The notes under the pieces were generated by a model. The model did no database searches and had not been told where the DNA came from. It saw nothing but the letters and a program-made list of their open reading frames with translations. From the NCBI RefSeq assembly GCF_028682175.1, contig NZ_JANHKS010000019.1:1-64000 (forward strand): a stretch of 64,000 nucleotides of DNA, read 5' to 3'. Shown piece by piece: positions 25,123 to 33,618 of this stretch (position 1 is its first letter; every line of letters starts with the position of its first letter). The stretch is from Pseudomonas putida. Its GTDB lineage: Bacteria > Pseudomonadota > Gammaproteobacteria > Pseudomonadales > Pseudomonadaceae. The position numbers and the translations under genes are program-made.

Positions 25123-26478
25123 TCACCCCTGAAATCGATTCCCGCCATTCTTCTTCGCGCTGTACATCGCCTCATCGGCGTGGCGGAACAGTTGCGCGAG
25201 GTCGGTTGCGTTCTCGGGGTAGTTGGCGATGCCGATGCTGGGCAGGATCTGCCAGTCGTGGCCCTTGAGGACCATTGGCACGTTGAGGGTCTTGCAGATC
25301 TTGTCGGCGACCTTGCCGGAATCTTCGAGGCTGTTGACGCGATCGAGCAGGATGACGAACTCGTCTCCGCCGATGCGGGCGACGGTGTCTGTCTCGCGCA
25401 CGCATTGTTTGAGGCGGTGCGCGACTTCCTGCAACAGCAGGTCGCCTGCGGCGTGGCCGAGGGTGTCGTTGACCAGCTTGAATTTGTCCAGATCCAGATA
25501 CAGCAGCGCCATGCGGCCCTTGCTGTTCTTTGCCCGTTCAAGGGACTGCTGCAAGCGCTCGTGAAGGAGCATGCGATTGGGCAACTGCGTCAGTTGATCG
25601 TACTGCGCCATGCTTTTGAGACGTTCGTAGAGTTGCTTGCGCTCGATGGCCGCAGCGACCTGGGTGGAGACGAACTGCAGCGACTCCTTGTCACGCTCGT
25701 CATACGGTGGGCAATCGGTGTGACTCTTGACCAGCAGCGCGCCGATGATGCCGTGCTGGGTTTCCAGCGGCGCACCCAGCCAGGAAAACCCGTCTCCCAT
25801 GCGCTGCCTGAGGTAATCGGGCACGCCATCGTCGCTCTGCCGGGGCCCGGAACCTGAAGCCAGCAACAGGGTTTTCCCGCTGCTGGCCACTTCCGTTGCC
25901 AATGCGTCAGCCATAGGCCGTTGCAACGAAGGGTCCTGTTCGTCGACGTGGTAAGGAAAGTTCAGCAGGCCGCTGTATTTATCCTTCAAGGCGACGAAGA
26001 AATTGCGCGCCGGCAGCAGATCGCCGATGACGCCATGAATGTCCTTGAACAGTGCCGACAGGTCGCAGGCGACGTGGGCCGCCTCCGAGATGCGAAACAG
26101 CGCGGTGCGCATCGATTCGGCGCGCTTGCGCTCGGTGATGTCCCGGGCCACGGCGATGCGCAGCTTGTGATCCTGCGACCAGCGCGCCGACCACATGATA
26201 TGGACGATGCGCCCGTCCTTGCGCACGTAGCGGTTCTCGAAACCGAGGTTGGGTTGCCCGGCCATGATCTCGCCTGCCGCCGCAAGGGTGCGCTCCTGGT
26301 CATCGGGATGCACCAGCTCGATCATCCTGCGCCCGATCAGCTCCTGTGGCAGATAACCGAAGATCCGCTCCGCCGCCGCGCTGACAAAGACGTACCGCCC
26401 TTCTGCGTCGACCACGCAGATGGCGTCCAGCAACATGTCGACAAATCCCGTAAGCGCCGCGTAAGTGTTTGTTTCCAT
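25123..26478 (-). CDS. PAS-GAF-GGDEF diguanylate cyclase
   Basis: A 451-residue cytosolic signalling protein with no transmembrane helix. PAS is at about residues 5-120 (LLDAICVVDAEGRYVFVSAA, with the PAC end ITERKRAE), GAF at about 130-285, and GGDEF at about 295-451. The active-site GGDEF is intact, and the inhibitory I-site RxxD (RETD) is exactly five residues before it, so a c-di-GMP-producing, product-inhibited cyclase is expected. There is no EAL domain. ATG 26478 is used; TTG 26505 would add nine residues. It is divergent from glpQ across a region with an inverted repeat. Confidence 0.92.
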   Translation of the reverse strand: METNTYAALTGFVDMLLDAICVVDAEGRYVFVSAAAERIFGYLPQELIGRRMIELVHPDDQERTLAAAGEIMAGQPNLGFENRYVRKDGRIVHIMWSARWSQDHKLRIAVARDITERKRAESMRTALFRISEAAHVACDLSALFKDIHGVIGDLLPARNFFVALKDKYSGLLNFPYHVDEQDPSLQRPMADALATEVASSGKTLLLASGSGPRQSDDGVPDYLRQRMGDGFSWLGAPLETQHGIIGALLVKSHTDCPPYDERDKESLQFVSTQVAAAIERKQLYERLKSMAQYDQLTQLPNRMLLHERLQQSLERAKNSKGRMALLYLDLDKFKLVNDTLGHAAGDLLLQEVAHRLKQCVRETDTVARIGGDEFVILLDRVNSLEDSGKVADKICKTLNVPMVLKGHDWQILPSIGIANYPENATDLAQLFRHADEAMYSAKKNGGNRFQG

Positions 26479-26526
26479 GCGAAAAGCACTACCTGCATTA
26501 GCCAACGTTCACGCTTTCGAGAGAGG

Positions 26527-26559
26527 TAGGTCATAAAAAATGACCTAACCTGCGGTCAT
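26527..26559. promoter_or_regulatory. Inverted repeat plus third half-site between GGDEF gene and glpQ
   Basis: TAGGTCAT-AAAAA-ATGACCTA (26527-26547) is followed by another GGTCAT at 26554-26559. It is placed 49 bp from the cyclase start and 80 bp from the glpQ start, suiting an operator for either gene. Confidence 0.5.
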
Positions 26560-26638
26560 AGTGCCCAAACCCGATGCGTTCGGCCATCTGCCGATTGAGC
26601 ACTTGAACGAATCATGCACAAAAAAGGAACGAGAGCTT

Positions 26639-27766
26639 ATGTTCAAAGGAATCAGTAGAACGTTGAGCACCGCCGCACTGGCCGGTGCGCTGTTGTCTTC
26701 GGGACTGGCCGGTGCCGCCGACGCGCCGGGCAAGGCGCTGGCGGCGAAAATCGGCGTGCCGTGGCCTGCGGTCATCGCCCATCGCGGCGCCTCGTTCGAT
26801 GCCCCTGAAGAAACCGTGCCCTCCTACACCCTGGCTCGCGAACTGGGCGCGGACTATCTGGAGATGGACATCCAGCGCACCAAAGACGGTGTCCTGATCG
26901 CGCTGCACGACGACACCCTGGAGCGGACCACCAACATCGCCCAGGTCTACCCCGACCGGGTGAAGGATCCGCTGAGCAGCTTCACCCTTGAAGAAATCAA
27001 GCGCCTGGATGCCGGCTCATGGTTCAACAAGGCCCATCCGGATCGCGCCCGCGCCAGCTATGCGGGGCTGAAGATCCTGACGCTGGACGAGGTGATCGAT
27101 ATCGCCGAGGGCGGCAAGAACAAGCCCGGGTTGTACATCGAAACCAAGGTGCCGGCGCAGTTTCCCGGTATCGAGGAAGACTTGAAGAACAAACTCGCGC
27201 AACGTGGCTGGCTGAGCCAGCGTCCGGCGGCCGAGAAAGGCCATGTGAACGTTGCACACATGCCGGGGCGCGTGGTGTTGCAGACCTTTGAAAAGCCAAG
27301 CCTTGAACTGCTGCACAAAGCCATGCCGGACACGCCCAAGGTGCTGTTGCTGTGGCTGGGCGACGGCTATATCCCGGCAGCATCCGACAAGAGCTTCAAG
27401 GACTCGGGGGCCAAGGACAAGGCGGCGTTCTACGCGACGCAACAGGTCAAGTCCAAGGAGGATTTCGCGGCGTGGATGGATTGGGCCAAGGCCCATGGCG
27501 CGGTGGGCACAGGCCCTGCGGCAGCCCTGAAGAATGGCGGTGACCAGAGCTACATGGACCTGGTGCAGCCGTGGATGAACAAGATGGCCCACGACCGCGG
27601 CATGATCATCCACCCCTACACCGTGGACGATGCCGTGGACTTCAAGGCCATCAGCGAGCGCGGTGTCGACGGTTTCTTCACCAACCGCGCTTCGGAGTTG
27701 CTGAAGTTCTACGGACGGCCTTCGAAGGAGAGCAAGGAGTCGATCCTCAAACGGATCGGCTATTGA
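26639..27766 (+). CDS. glpQ: Periplasmic glycerophosphodiester phosphodiesterase
   Basis: A 375-residue secreted phosphodiesterase that hydrolyses glycerophosphodiesters to glycerol-3-phosphate and an alcohol. ATG 26639 begins a clear signal peptide (MFKGISRTLSTAALAGALLS, cleaved near AGA-AD). The catalytic motifs are VIAHRGASFDAPEETVPSY and DYLEMDIQRTKDGVLIALHD, containing the HR, E-x-D and HD residues of the GDPD TIM barrel. The C-terminal GVDGFFTNRASEL is also typical. An AGGAACGAGAG region serves as ribosome-binding site. It has its own promoter region shared with the GGDEF gene; I saw no PhoB box. Confidence 0.92.
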   Translation: MFKGISRTLSTAALAGALLSSGLAGAADAPGKALAAKIGVPWPAVIAHRGASFDAPEETVPSYTLARELGADYLEMDIQRTKDGVLIALHDDTLERTTNIAQVYPDRVKDPLSSFTLEEIKRLDAGSWFNKAHPDRARASYAGLKILTLDEVIDIAEGGKNKPGLYIETKVPAQFPGIEEDLKNKLAQRGWLSQRPAAEKGHVNVAHMPGRVVLQTFEKPSLELLHKAMPDTPKVLLLWLGDGYIPAASDKSFKDSGAKDKAAFYATQQVKSKEDFAAWMDWAKAHGAVGTGPAAALKNGGDQSYMDLVQPWMNKMAHDRGMIIHPYTVDDAVDFKAISERGVDGFFTNRASELLKFYGRPSKESKESILKRIGY

Positions 27767-27784
27767 GGCCCACCATCTCAACCC

Positions 27785-27942
27785 CGTAGCAGCACGGCTT
27801 GCCGGCGGGAGCGGTGTATCAGTGACGCCTTCGTCTCCTGACACACCGCTGAGCCTGTAGGAGCGCGCTTGCCCGCGACAGCAGAGTGTCAGCCACCCTT
27901 GCAACGTCAGCTAAAACCCGTCGCGGGCAAGCGCGCTCCTAC
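27785..27942. repeat. Fused repeats: truncated class A REPIN then class B REPIN
   Basis: A class A left arm with spacer reaches the expected TGACACACCGCT but then switches at about 27855 into a class B REPIN (TGTAGGAGCGCGCTTGCCCG and complement) instead of the class A right arm. It lies between convergent glpQ and pyrF. Confidence 0.88.
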
Positions 27943-27957
27943 AAGGGGATCGCAGCC

Positions 27958-28656
27958 TTACGCCAGCTGCGCAACCACTTCGGCCAGCGCCTTGGCAGGA
28001 TCGGCCGCCTGGCTGATCGGGCGGCCGATGACCAGGTAGTCGGAGCCGGCGTCCAGTGCCTGGCGCGGGGTCAGGATGCGGCGCTGGTCGTCCTGGGCGC
28101 TGCCAGCCGGGCGGATACCTGGGGTCACCAGTTGCAGCGACGGGTGCGCAGCCTTGAGCGCCTGGGCTTCCAGGGCCGAGCACACCAGGCCGTCCATACC
28201 GGCCTTCTGCGCCAGCGCCGCCAGGCGCAGCACCTGCTCCTGCGGCTCGATGTCCAGGCCGATGCCGGCCAGATCCTCACGTTCCATGCTGGTCAGCACG
28301 GTCACGCCGATCAGCAATGGCTTGGCGCCGGTGCGCTGGTCCAGCACGTCGCGGCAGGCCGCCATCATGCGCAGGCCGCCGGAGCAGTGCACGTTGACCA
28401 TCCACACGCCCATCTCGGCCGCAGCCTTGACCGCCATGGCGGTGGTGTTGGGGATGTCATGGAATTTGAGGTCCAGGAATACCTCGAAACCCTTGTCATT
28501 CAAGGTTTCGACGATGCCTGACGCGCTGCTGGTGAACAGCTCCTTGCCCACTTTGACCCGGCACAGTTTCGGATCGAGCTGGTCTGCCAGCTTCAACGCC
28601 GCTTCGCGGGTCGGGAAATCCAGGGCAACGATGATGGGGGTCTGGCAGGCGGACAT
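27958..28656 (-). CDS. pyrF: Orotidine 5'-phosphate decarboxylase
   Basis: A 232-residue TIM-barrel enzyme that converts OMP to UMP, the last step of pyrimidine synthesis. ATG 28656 starts [20 protein letters not shown]; the reading upstream to 28818 is non-coding. The catalytic lysine/aspartate array is in [12 protein letters not shown] (DxKxxD). The phosphate-gripper and C-terminal blocks [10 protein letters not shown] and [10 protein letters not shown] are intact. Length is normal. It is probably monocistronic, divergent from the DUF2897 gene. Confidence 0.97.
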   Translation of the reverse strand: MSACQTPIIVALDFPTREAALKLADQLDPKLCRVKVGKELFTSSASGIVETLNDKGFEVFLDLKFHDIPNTTAMAVKAAAEMGVWMVNVHCSGGLRMMAACRDVLDQRTGAKPLLIGVTVLTSMEREDLAGIGLDIEPQEQVLRLAALAQKAGMDGLVCSALEAQALKAAHPSLQLVTPGIRPAGSAQDDQRRILTPRQALDAGSDYLVIGRPISQAADPAKALAEVVAQLA

Positions 28657-28875
28657 GAGCGGGTTCTCTGGCAAGTCGAAATCGGCGCGCATTGTAGCTG
28701 AACATGTCCCGGCGCGGGACCCGGTGATCGGCAACTCCATGGTAAAACCCCGCAATGCCTGAAACGGGGCCTGCCGAAGCATCATCACGGTACTCGCCCG
28801 ACCGGGCATCTCATACAATGGAACCTGTGGGCAGCGCCATTGCTCAAAGCTTTATCACAATAAGGAGTGAGCATC

Positions 28876-29043
28876 ATGCCCTGGTACGCGTGGTTGATAC
28901 TGGTCGTTGCAATAGGCTCGATCGTCGGTGGTTTGCTGATGCTCAAGGATTCAGCGAAAAAACTTCCCCTGACCGAAGAACAACTCAAGCGAGTTCATGA
29001 GCGCAATGCCGAAATGGATGCCAAGGATGCTCGCGACCGCTGA
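28876..29043 (+). CDS. DUF2897 small membrane protein
   Basis: A 55-residue protein reading MPWYAWLILVVAIGSIVGGL then a short basic/acidic tail (KLPLTEEQLKRVHERNAEMD). It has one N-terminal transmembrane helix with a cytosolic tail, as in the Pseudomonas DUF2897 family. AAGGAG is 9 bp before the ATG. It is divergent from pyrF. Function unknown. Confidence 0.85.
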   Translation: MPWYAWLILVVAIGSIVGGLLMLKDSAKKLPLTEEQLKRVHERNAEMDAKDARDR

Positions 29044-29049
29044 TGACTG

Positions 29050-29078
29050 CGGGCGGAGTCAAAGGCGCCGCCCGTTCC
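29050..29078. terminator. Hairpin between convergent genes
   Basis: CGGGCGG and CCGCCCG pair around an 11-nt loop and are followed on the plus strand by TTCCCCTT. It is placed right after the DUF2897 stop and before the 3' end of the convergent solute-binding protein gene. Confidence 0.55.
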
Positions 29079-29081
29079 CCT

Positions 29082-29912
29082 TCAATCCCGACCTTCATCC
29101 ATGTCCAGCGCCACGGCGTGGTGGCTGGCCTGTGGCGTGACGGCGATGCGAAACGGCTGGAAAATCCTGAACATCTGGCCGTTTTCCCGCAACTGACGCA
29201 GCAGATCGCTGAATCGCTCCCCCGTGATCGGCGCCCCCGGCCGCAACAGCGCGAAATGGCGATACACCTGATCCACCTTGTCCGACGCCATGAACTGGTT
29301 GGCATCCTGCGGGTTGTTCGCCAGGAAGGTGCTCAGGTACGAGCGCGTGACCAGGGCGATGTCTGCCCGATCCCGTAGCACCATCGCAAGATTGCTGTCG
29401 TGGGAATAGGTCAGCGTGGCGTTGTAGTGCTCGGCGAGAAATTTGGGGTCGGCGTTGAAGTCGGCGAAGGCGTAGTGATACCCGCTGAACAGCGCCAGCC
29501 GCTTGCCGCGCAAGTCGTCGAAATAGCTCTGGGTGCGGCCTGCGCCACGATGGGCGACGAAGATTTCCGCGTCTTCCAGGCCCATGTCGACGTCTTCGTG
29601 GGGAATGTCTTTCCAACCCCAGCCAGGGTTCTCGAAGATCGCCATGTCGAAGCGCGCCTGCTGAAAATCCCGGAAACGACGAGGAATGGAGGTGGGTACC
29701 ATCTCGAAACGGTATTCGCTCTGCATGGCGTTCAGGGCGCTGACCATCTGCGGCAGCAAGCCGGTGTCTTCGCCGCGCTCGGGGCGAATCGTGTACGGCG
29801 GAAAATGCGCCGCGCCAATGCGCACGACCTGCGCCGCGCTCGCCTGCCAGGCGCACAGGGTGGTCGTGACCAGCAGCAGCGTTTTCAGAGCCATCCGCAT
29901 TGGCATAGACAT
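29082..29912 (-). CDS. Periplasmic solute-binding protein family 3
   Basis: A 276-residue secreted protein of the amino-acid-binding SBP_bac_3 fold. The signal peptide MSMPMRMALKTLLLVTTTLC ends near SAAQ. The mature start VVRIGAAHFPPYTIRPERGE resembles SBPs that bind polar amino acids, with FDMAIFENPGWGW and LRGKRLALFSGYHY following. No ABC permease or ATPase is adjacent, so it may feed a transporter elsewhere or act as a sensor module. The start at 29912 is chosen for the signal peptide; ATGs at 29906 and 29900 are alternatives. Confidence 0.82.
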   Translation of the reverse strand: MSMPMRMALKTLLLVTTTLCAWQASAAQVVRIGAAHFPPYTIRPERGEDTGLLPQMVSALNAMQSEYRFEMVPTSIPRRFRDFQQARFDMAIFENPGWGWKDIPHEDVDMGLEDAEIFVAHRGAGRTQSYFDDLRGKRLALFSGYHYAFADFNADPKFLAEHYNATLTYSHDSNLAMVLRDRADIALVTRSYLSTFLANNPQDANQFMASDKVDQVYRHFALLRPGAPITGERFSDLLRQLRENGQMFRIFQPFRIAVTPQASHHAVALDMDEGRD

Positions 29913-30299
29913 CAAGACAGAACACTCCCGACGAATCGAAGTACGTAAGCTATGCGTTTGAAAACAATTAGACAACGGTCAAACAACGCGAAGTCCGATT
30001 TATTCTTGATATGAATGCCCCGCAACCACGGGCCGCGCCCGGAGCGCATCGCTTGAGCATCGCGGCGGGAATACGCAAGCCATTCCCGGCTCCGCCATCC
30101 CGGAAAAAAACGCTTACAAAATCGCCGGACGCGCCGCAATTTATGCCCTGCAAGCCAGGCAGGCAAGCGGCTGGTGGAACATTCCCGACGGTCGTGCGGT
30201 AAAAATCCGCAGCACCGCGCAAACCATCGGCCCTCCTGTGAGTCTGATTGAGCAGCTACGCTCCATGGCGGTGCCACGGATTTGAGACTGGAGTTACAC
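29913..30299. other. 387-bp region without recognised gene
   Basis: It lies between the divergent solute-binding protein and exonuclease genes. A 63-codon plus-strand reading at 30011-30202 lacks a ribosome-binding site and is rich in Pro/Arg/Lys, so I treat it as non-coding. No REP, clear promoter or RNA gene was recognised. GGAG at 30290-30293 serves the exonuclease. Confidence 0.5.
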
Positions 30300-30842
30300 A
30301 TGCCCCACTGGCTGGTGATAGACCTGGAGGCCACCACCGAAGAGGGCGGATGGCCGGTGGCAGAGATGGAAATCATTGAGATCGGCGCCTGCGTGGTCAA
30401 TTCGGACGGGCGGGAGGTCGATCATTTCGAGCGTTTCGTGCGTCCGGTCAGGCGGCCATTGCTGACCCCGTTCTGCCGCGAGCTGACCCATATCCAGCAG
30501 GCGCAGATCGACACCGCCCAGCCTTTGCCAGCCATCTGGCCGCAATTCGAGCGCTGGCTGGGCAATCATCGCAGCCGGCTGCAGGGCTGGGTCAGTTGGG
30601 GTGACTACGATCGTCAGCAGTTCGAACTGCAATGGCGGCAGCATCAGTTGGTCAGCGAGTTGAGCGGCCTCTCGCACATCAACCTCAAGCAGCGCTTCGC
30701 CAAGGCGCGGCATCTGCAGAAACCCTGCGGCCTGAACACTGCCCTGCAACTGGCGGGCATGCATTTCAGCGGCCAGCAACACCGGGCACTGACCGATGCG
30801 CGCAACACCGCAAGGCTGTTGCCGCTGGTGATTCCGGCCTGA
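30300..30842 (+). CDS. DEDDh 3'-5' exonuclease (ERI1/KapD-like)
   Basis: A 180-residue exonuclease-domain protein. The first DEDD motif is IDLEATT with Asp8 and Glu10, the second acidic motif is in WVSWGDYDRQQF, and the DEDDh His-Asp pair is in HRALTDARNTARL near the C-terminus. The N-terminus MPHWLVIDLEATTEEGG and the compact size match ERI1/3'hExo-like bacterial exonucleases acting on RNA or single-stranded nucleic acid. ATG 30300 follows GGAG by 6 bp. It stands as a single gene. Confidence 0.88.
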   Translation: MPHWLVIDLEATTEEGGWPVAEMEIIEIGACVVNSDGREVDHFERFVRPVRRPLLTPFCRELTHIQQAQIDTAQPLPAIWPQFERWLGNHRSRLQGWVSWGDYDRQQFELQWRQHQLVSELSGLSHINLKQRFAKARHLQKPCGLNTALQLAGMHFSGQQHRALTDARNTARLLPLVIPA

Positions 30843-30929
30843 TGTGACGCATTTATCAAAGCGGATGACGTCCTTTTATACGTTGGGCATACTGTCCGGC
30901 CTTTTTCAGCCCTTTCCAAGGAATCCGCC

Positions 30930-31217
30930 ATGTTCAAGGTCAACGAATATTTCGACGGCACCGTCAAGTCCATCGCCTTCCAGCAAGCCGATGGCGCAGC
31001 CACTATCGGTGTCATGGCGCCAGGGAAGTACAACTTCGGCACCGCCGACCGCGAGATCATGCACGTGGTGTCCGGCTCGCTGAAAGTCCTGCTGCCAGGC
31101 AGCAACGATTGGGAAACCTTTAACGCGGGCGACCAGTTCCGTGTGCCGGCCAACAGCAAGTTCGACCTGGAAGTGAGCGTCGAAACCGCTTATCTGTGTG
31201 AATACCGCAAGGACTGA
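30930..31217 (+). CDS. ppnP: Pyrimidine/purine nucleoside phosphorylase PpnP
   Basis: A 95-residue cupin-fold protein (formerly DUF1255/YaiE). It has the family's full pattern: [48 protein letters not shown] and [13 protein letters not shown]. PpnP catalyses phosphorolysis of several nucleosides to the base and ribose-1-phosphate. AAGGAA precedes the ATG by 8 bp. It follows the exonuclease by about 90 bp and may have its own promoter. Confidence 0.94.
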   Translation: MFKVNEYFDGTVKSIAFQQADGAATIGVMAPGKYNFGTADREIMHVVSGSLKVLLPGSNDWETFNAGDQFRVPANSKFDLEVSVETAYLCEYRKD

Positions 31218-31224
31218 CACCCTC

Positions 31225-31312
31225 TTCCTGTCGCCGCCCGGCCGGGTGGCGCTCCGCTTGCTGGCGGTGGCGACTGCAAGTACGCCAACGCCGGCAAGCC
31301 GTGCTGCTACAC
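31225..31312. repeat. REPIN, class A with inserted left arm
   Basis: The left side reads GCCGCCCGGCCGGGTGGCGC then TCCGCTTGCTGGCGG, i.e. the same GGAGCGCCGCCCGGC-type insertion seen at 22934-23019, but mirrored. The right arm is a normal GCCGGCAAGCCGTGCTGCTAC. It lies between convergent ppnP and the ABC exporter gene. Confidence 0.85.
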
Positions 31313-33091
31313 AAGCTCATTCGCAGGGCCCATCGCATTGAATTGCAACGCCGCCAGTCGCGCATACAGCGCATTGCTGGCAATCAGTTGCTGATGCGTA
31401 CCCACCGCCACCAGCCGCCCCTGATCCATCACCGCAATCCGGTCAGCGTTCTGCACCGTGGCCAGACGGTGGGCGATCACCAGGGTCGTGCGGTCCTTCA
31501 TCAAGGTAGGCAAGGCCTGCTGAATCAGATGCTCGCTCTGGGCATCCAGGGCACTCGTGGCCTCGTCGAGCAGCAGAACCGGCGCATCGGCCAGTAGCGC
31601 CCGGGCAATGGCCAGGCGCTGGCGCTGCCCGCCTGATAGCCCCATCCCGCCATCGCCCAGGTGAGTCTGATACCCCTGGGGCAACAGCTCGATGAACTCG
31701 TGGGCATGGGCGATCCGCGCCGCAGCCTGAATCTGCTCAAGGCTGGCATCCGGGCGGCCATAGCGAATGTTGTCCTCGACGCTGCCGAAGAACAGCGCCG
31801 GCGTCTGGGATACCCAGGCGAAACAGCGGCGCAGGTCCAGCGGATCGAGACGCTCGACCGGCAAGCCCTCGATGCGCACCTGCCCCTGTTGCGGATCGTA
31901 GAAACGCAGCAGCAGATCGAACAGCGTCGACTTGCCCGCCCCCGACGGCCCGACCAGCGCCAGGGTTTCGCCGGGCTCGATGGTCAGCGTCAGGTCTTCT
32001 ACGGCATTGCGCTCGGGCCGCGACGGGTAAGCGAAGCTGACGTTCGCAAGCTCCAGCCGCCCACTGACCCGCTGCGGCAGCACCAGGACATCCTCGGCAG
32101 GCGGGGTGATTTCACTGCGCGCCTGCAGCAGTTCGGTGATGCGTTCTGCCGCGCCTGCCGCCCGTTGCAGCTCCCCGATCACTTCGCTGAGGGTGCCGAA
32201 CGCGCTGCCGACGATCAGGCTGTAGAACACGAAGGCTGCCAGTTCACCGCCGGAAATGCGCCCGGCAATGACATCCATGCCACCTACCCAGAGCATCACC
32301 GCCACCGCGCCAAGCACCAGCACGATGACCAGGGTGATCAGCCACGAACGCTGCAGGATCCGCTTGCGCGCCGTGTCGAACGCGTCTTCGGCGGTCTGCC
32401 CGAAGCGCTGCCGGTCCTGGGCCTGATGGTTGTAGGCCTGCACCGTCTTGATCTGGCCCAGGGCCTCGGAGACATAGCTGCCGACATCCGCGACCCGGTC
32501 CTGGCTCTCCCGCGACAGGCTGCGCACCCGCCGCCCGAAGATCAGGATCGGCGCCACCACCAGCGGCAACGCGATCACCACGATACTGGTCAGCTTGGGG
32601 TTGGTGAAAAACAGCAGAATCACCCCGCCGATCACCATCAGCGCGTTGCGCAGAAACATCGACAGCGACGAGCCGATCACCGATTGCAACAGCGTGGTGT
32701 CGGCGGTCAGGCGTGACTGGATCTCCGAGCTGCGGTTGTTTTCGTAGAAGCCGGGATGCAGGCTGACCAGGTGATCGAACACCTGCTTGCGCAGATCGGC
32801 CACCACCCGTTCGCCGATCCACGACACCAGGTAAAAACGGGTGAAGGTGCCCACTGCCAGCGCCAGGATCAGCAACATGAACAGGCCGATGGTTTCGTTG
32901 AGCAGGGTCGGCGAGCGGGTCATGAATCCCTGATCGACCATTAGCCGGATGCCCTGCCCCATGGACAACGTGATGGCCGCCGTGACGATCAACGCCACCA
33001 GCGCGCCGATGGCGTGCCTGCGATAAGGCGCGAGCATGCGCATGGCCAGACGAATGGCGTGACGCTGACGCCCTGATAACACTGCTGCCAT
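31307..33091 (-). CDS. ABC exporter, fused transmembrane and ATP-binding domains
   Basis: A 594-residue half-transporter that works as a homodimer. Six helices form the ABC membrane domain (about 20-310), with the nucleotide-binding domain from about 345: Walker A GPSGAGKST, Q-loop FAWVSQ, signature LSGGQRQRLAIARALL, Walker B VLLLDEATSALD and the H-loop IAHRLATVQ. It resembles MsbA/multidrug and lipid exporters. ATG 33091 (MAAVLSGRQRHAIRLAMRML) with AGGTG upstream is preferred to 33148. No accessory genes are nearby and the substrate is unknown. Confidence 0.9.
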   Translation of the reverse strand: MAAVLSGRQRHAIRLAMRMLAPYRRHAIGALVALIVTAAITLSMGQGIRLMVDQGFMTRSPTLLNETIGLFMLLILALAVGTFTRFYLVSWIGERVVADLRKQVFDHLVSLHPGFYENNRSSEIQSRLTADTTLLQSVIGSSLSMFLRNALMVIGGVILLFFTNPKLTSIVVIALPLVVAPILIFGRRVRSLSRESQDRVADVGSYVSEALGQIKTVQAYNHQAQDRQRFGQTAEDAFDTARKRILQRSWLITLVIVLVLGAVAVMLWVGGMDVIAGRISGGELAAFVFYSLIVGSAFGTLSEVIGELQRAAGAAERITELLQARSEITPPAEDVLVLPQRVSGRLELANVSFAYPSRPERNAVEDLTLTIEPGETLALVGPSGAGKSTLFDLLLRFYDPQQGQVRIEGLPVERLDPLDLRRCFAWVSQTPALFFGSVEDNIRYGRPDASLEQIQAAARIAHAHEFIELLPQGYQTHLGDGGMGLSGGQRQRLAIARALLADAPVLLLDEATSALDAQSEHLIQQALPTLMKDRTTLVIAHRLATVQNADRIAVMDQGRLVAVGTHQQLIASNALYARLAALQFNAMGPANELV

Positions 33092-33284
33092 GAAATACAC
33101 CTGATAGACGGCTCGAATGGCAGAGCCTACACCGCTCGTCACCTGCACGCTCGTCGAGATGCGCTGAACTCGGGGCGGCGCAGCCAGTCAGGTAAAAGGT
33201 GCCCGCGCAGCACCCGCGGATGTCACGGGGTGGTCATCAAGCGTGGATACCGTAAAACGCACAACCTGATGAGGAGAGAGGCCC

Positions 33285-33458
33285 ATGAGCTTGCAGCAGA
33301 GCAGTCACGAACCCGTCGTACGCCCTCAACCGGAGTTTCAACTGGGGGGCGCGATTCTTGACAAGGACGGAAAGGAAGTCCTGATTACTGAAGAGATGGT
33401 TCAGGCCGCATGTCAGGAATGCGAAAAGTACTGGGTCAAACCTGAAAAACAAGACTGA
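33285..33458 (+). CDS. PA1571-like small conserved protein
   Basis: A 57-residue polar protein: N-terminus MSLQQSSHEPVVRPQPEF, a core GGAILDKDGKEVLITEEMVQ, and a C-terminal CQECEKYWV. The GGAIxDxxGxEVxITEEMVQ pattern is shared by a small family conserved in Pseudomonas (PA1571-type), with no known function. GAGGAGAGAG precedes the ATG, and a strong terminator follows the stop, so it is a genuine single gene. Confidence 0.8.
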   Translation: MSLQQSSHEPVVRPQPEFQLGGAILDKDGKEVLITEEMVQAACQECEKYWVKPEKQD

Positions 33459-33475
33459 TGAACAGACTTACTTGA

Positions 33476-33501
33476 AACCCGGCGCCATTGCCGGGTTTTT
33501 T
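33476..33501 (+). terminator. Rho-independent terminator
   Basis: AACCCGGC / GCCGGGTT, an 8-bp perfect stem with a GCCATT loop, followed by a T run; 18 bp after the small gene's stop. Confidence 0.93.
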
Positions 33502-33618
33502 ATGGGCGTTTTAAACATCCTGCAATAAACAAGGGCTCCGGACTGCTTGCCCCACCCACCTCCTTGCGATTACGTCCCCGGCTTATCAGTCAATCGACTC
33601 AATCCAGGGAAGATCGTT

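Noticed and set aside
26500..26640. PhoB box upstream of glpQ
   Set aside because: The expected CTGTCAT direct repeats with 11-bp period are absent; the repeat present is inverted GGTCAT.
30011..30202. 63-codon plus-strand frame in the gap before the exonuclease
   Set aside because: No ribosome-binding site, odd Pro/Lys/Arg composition and no recognised family.
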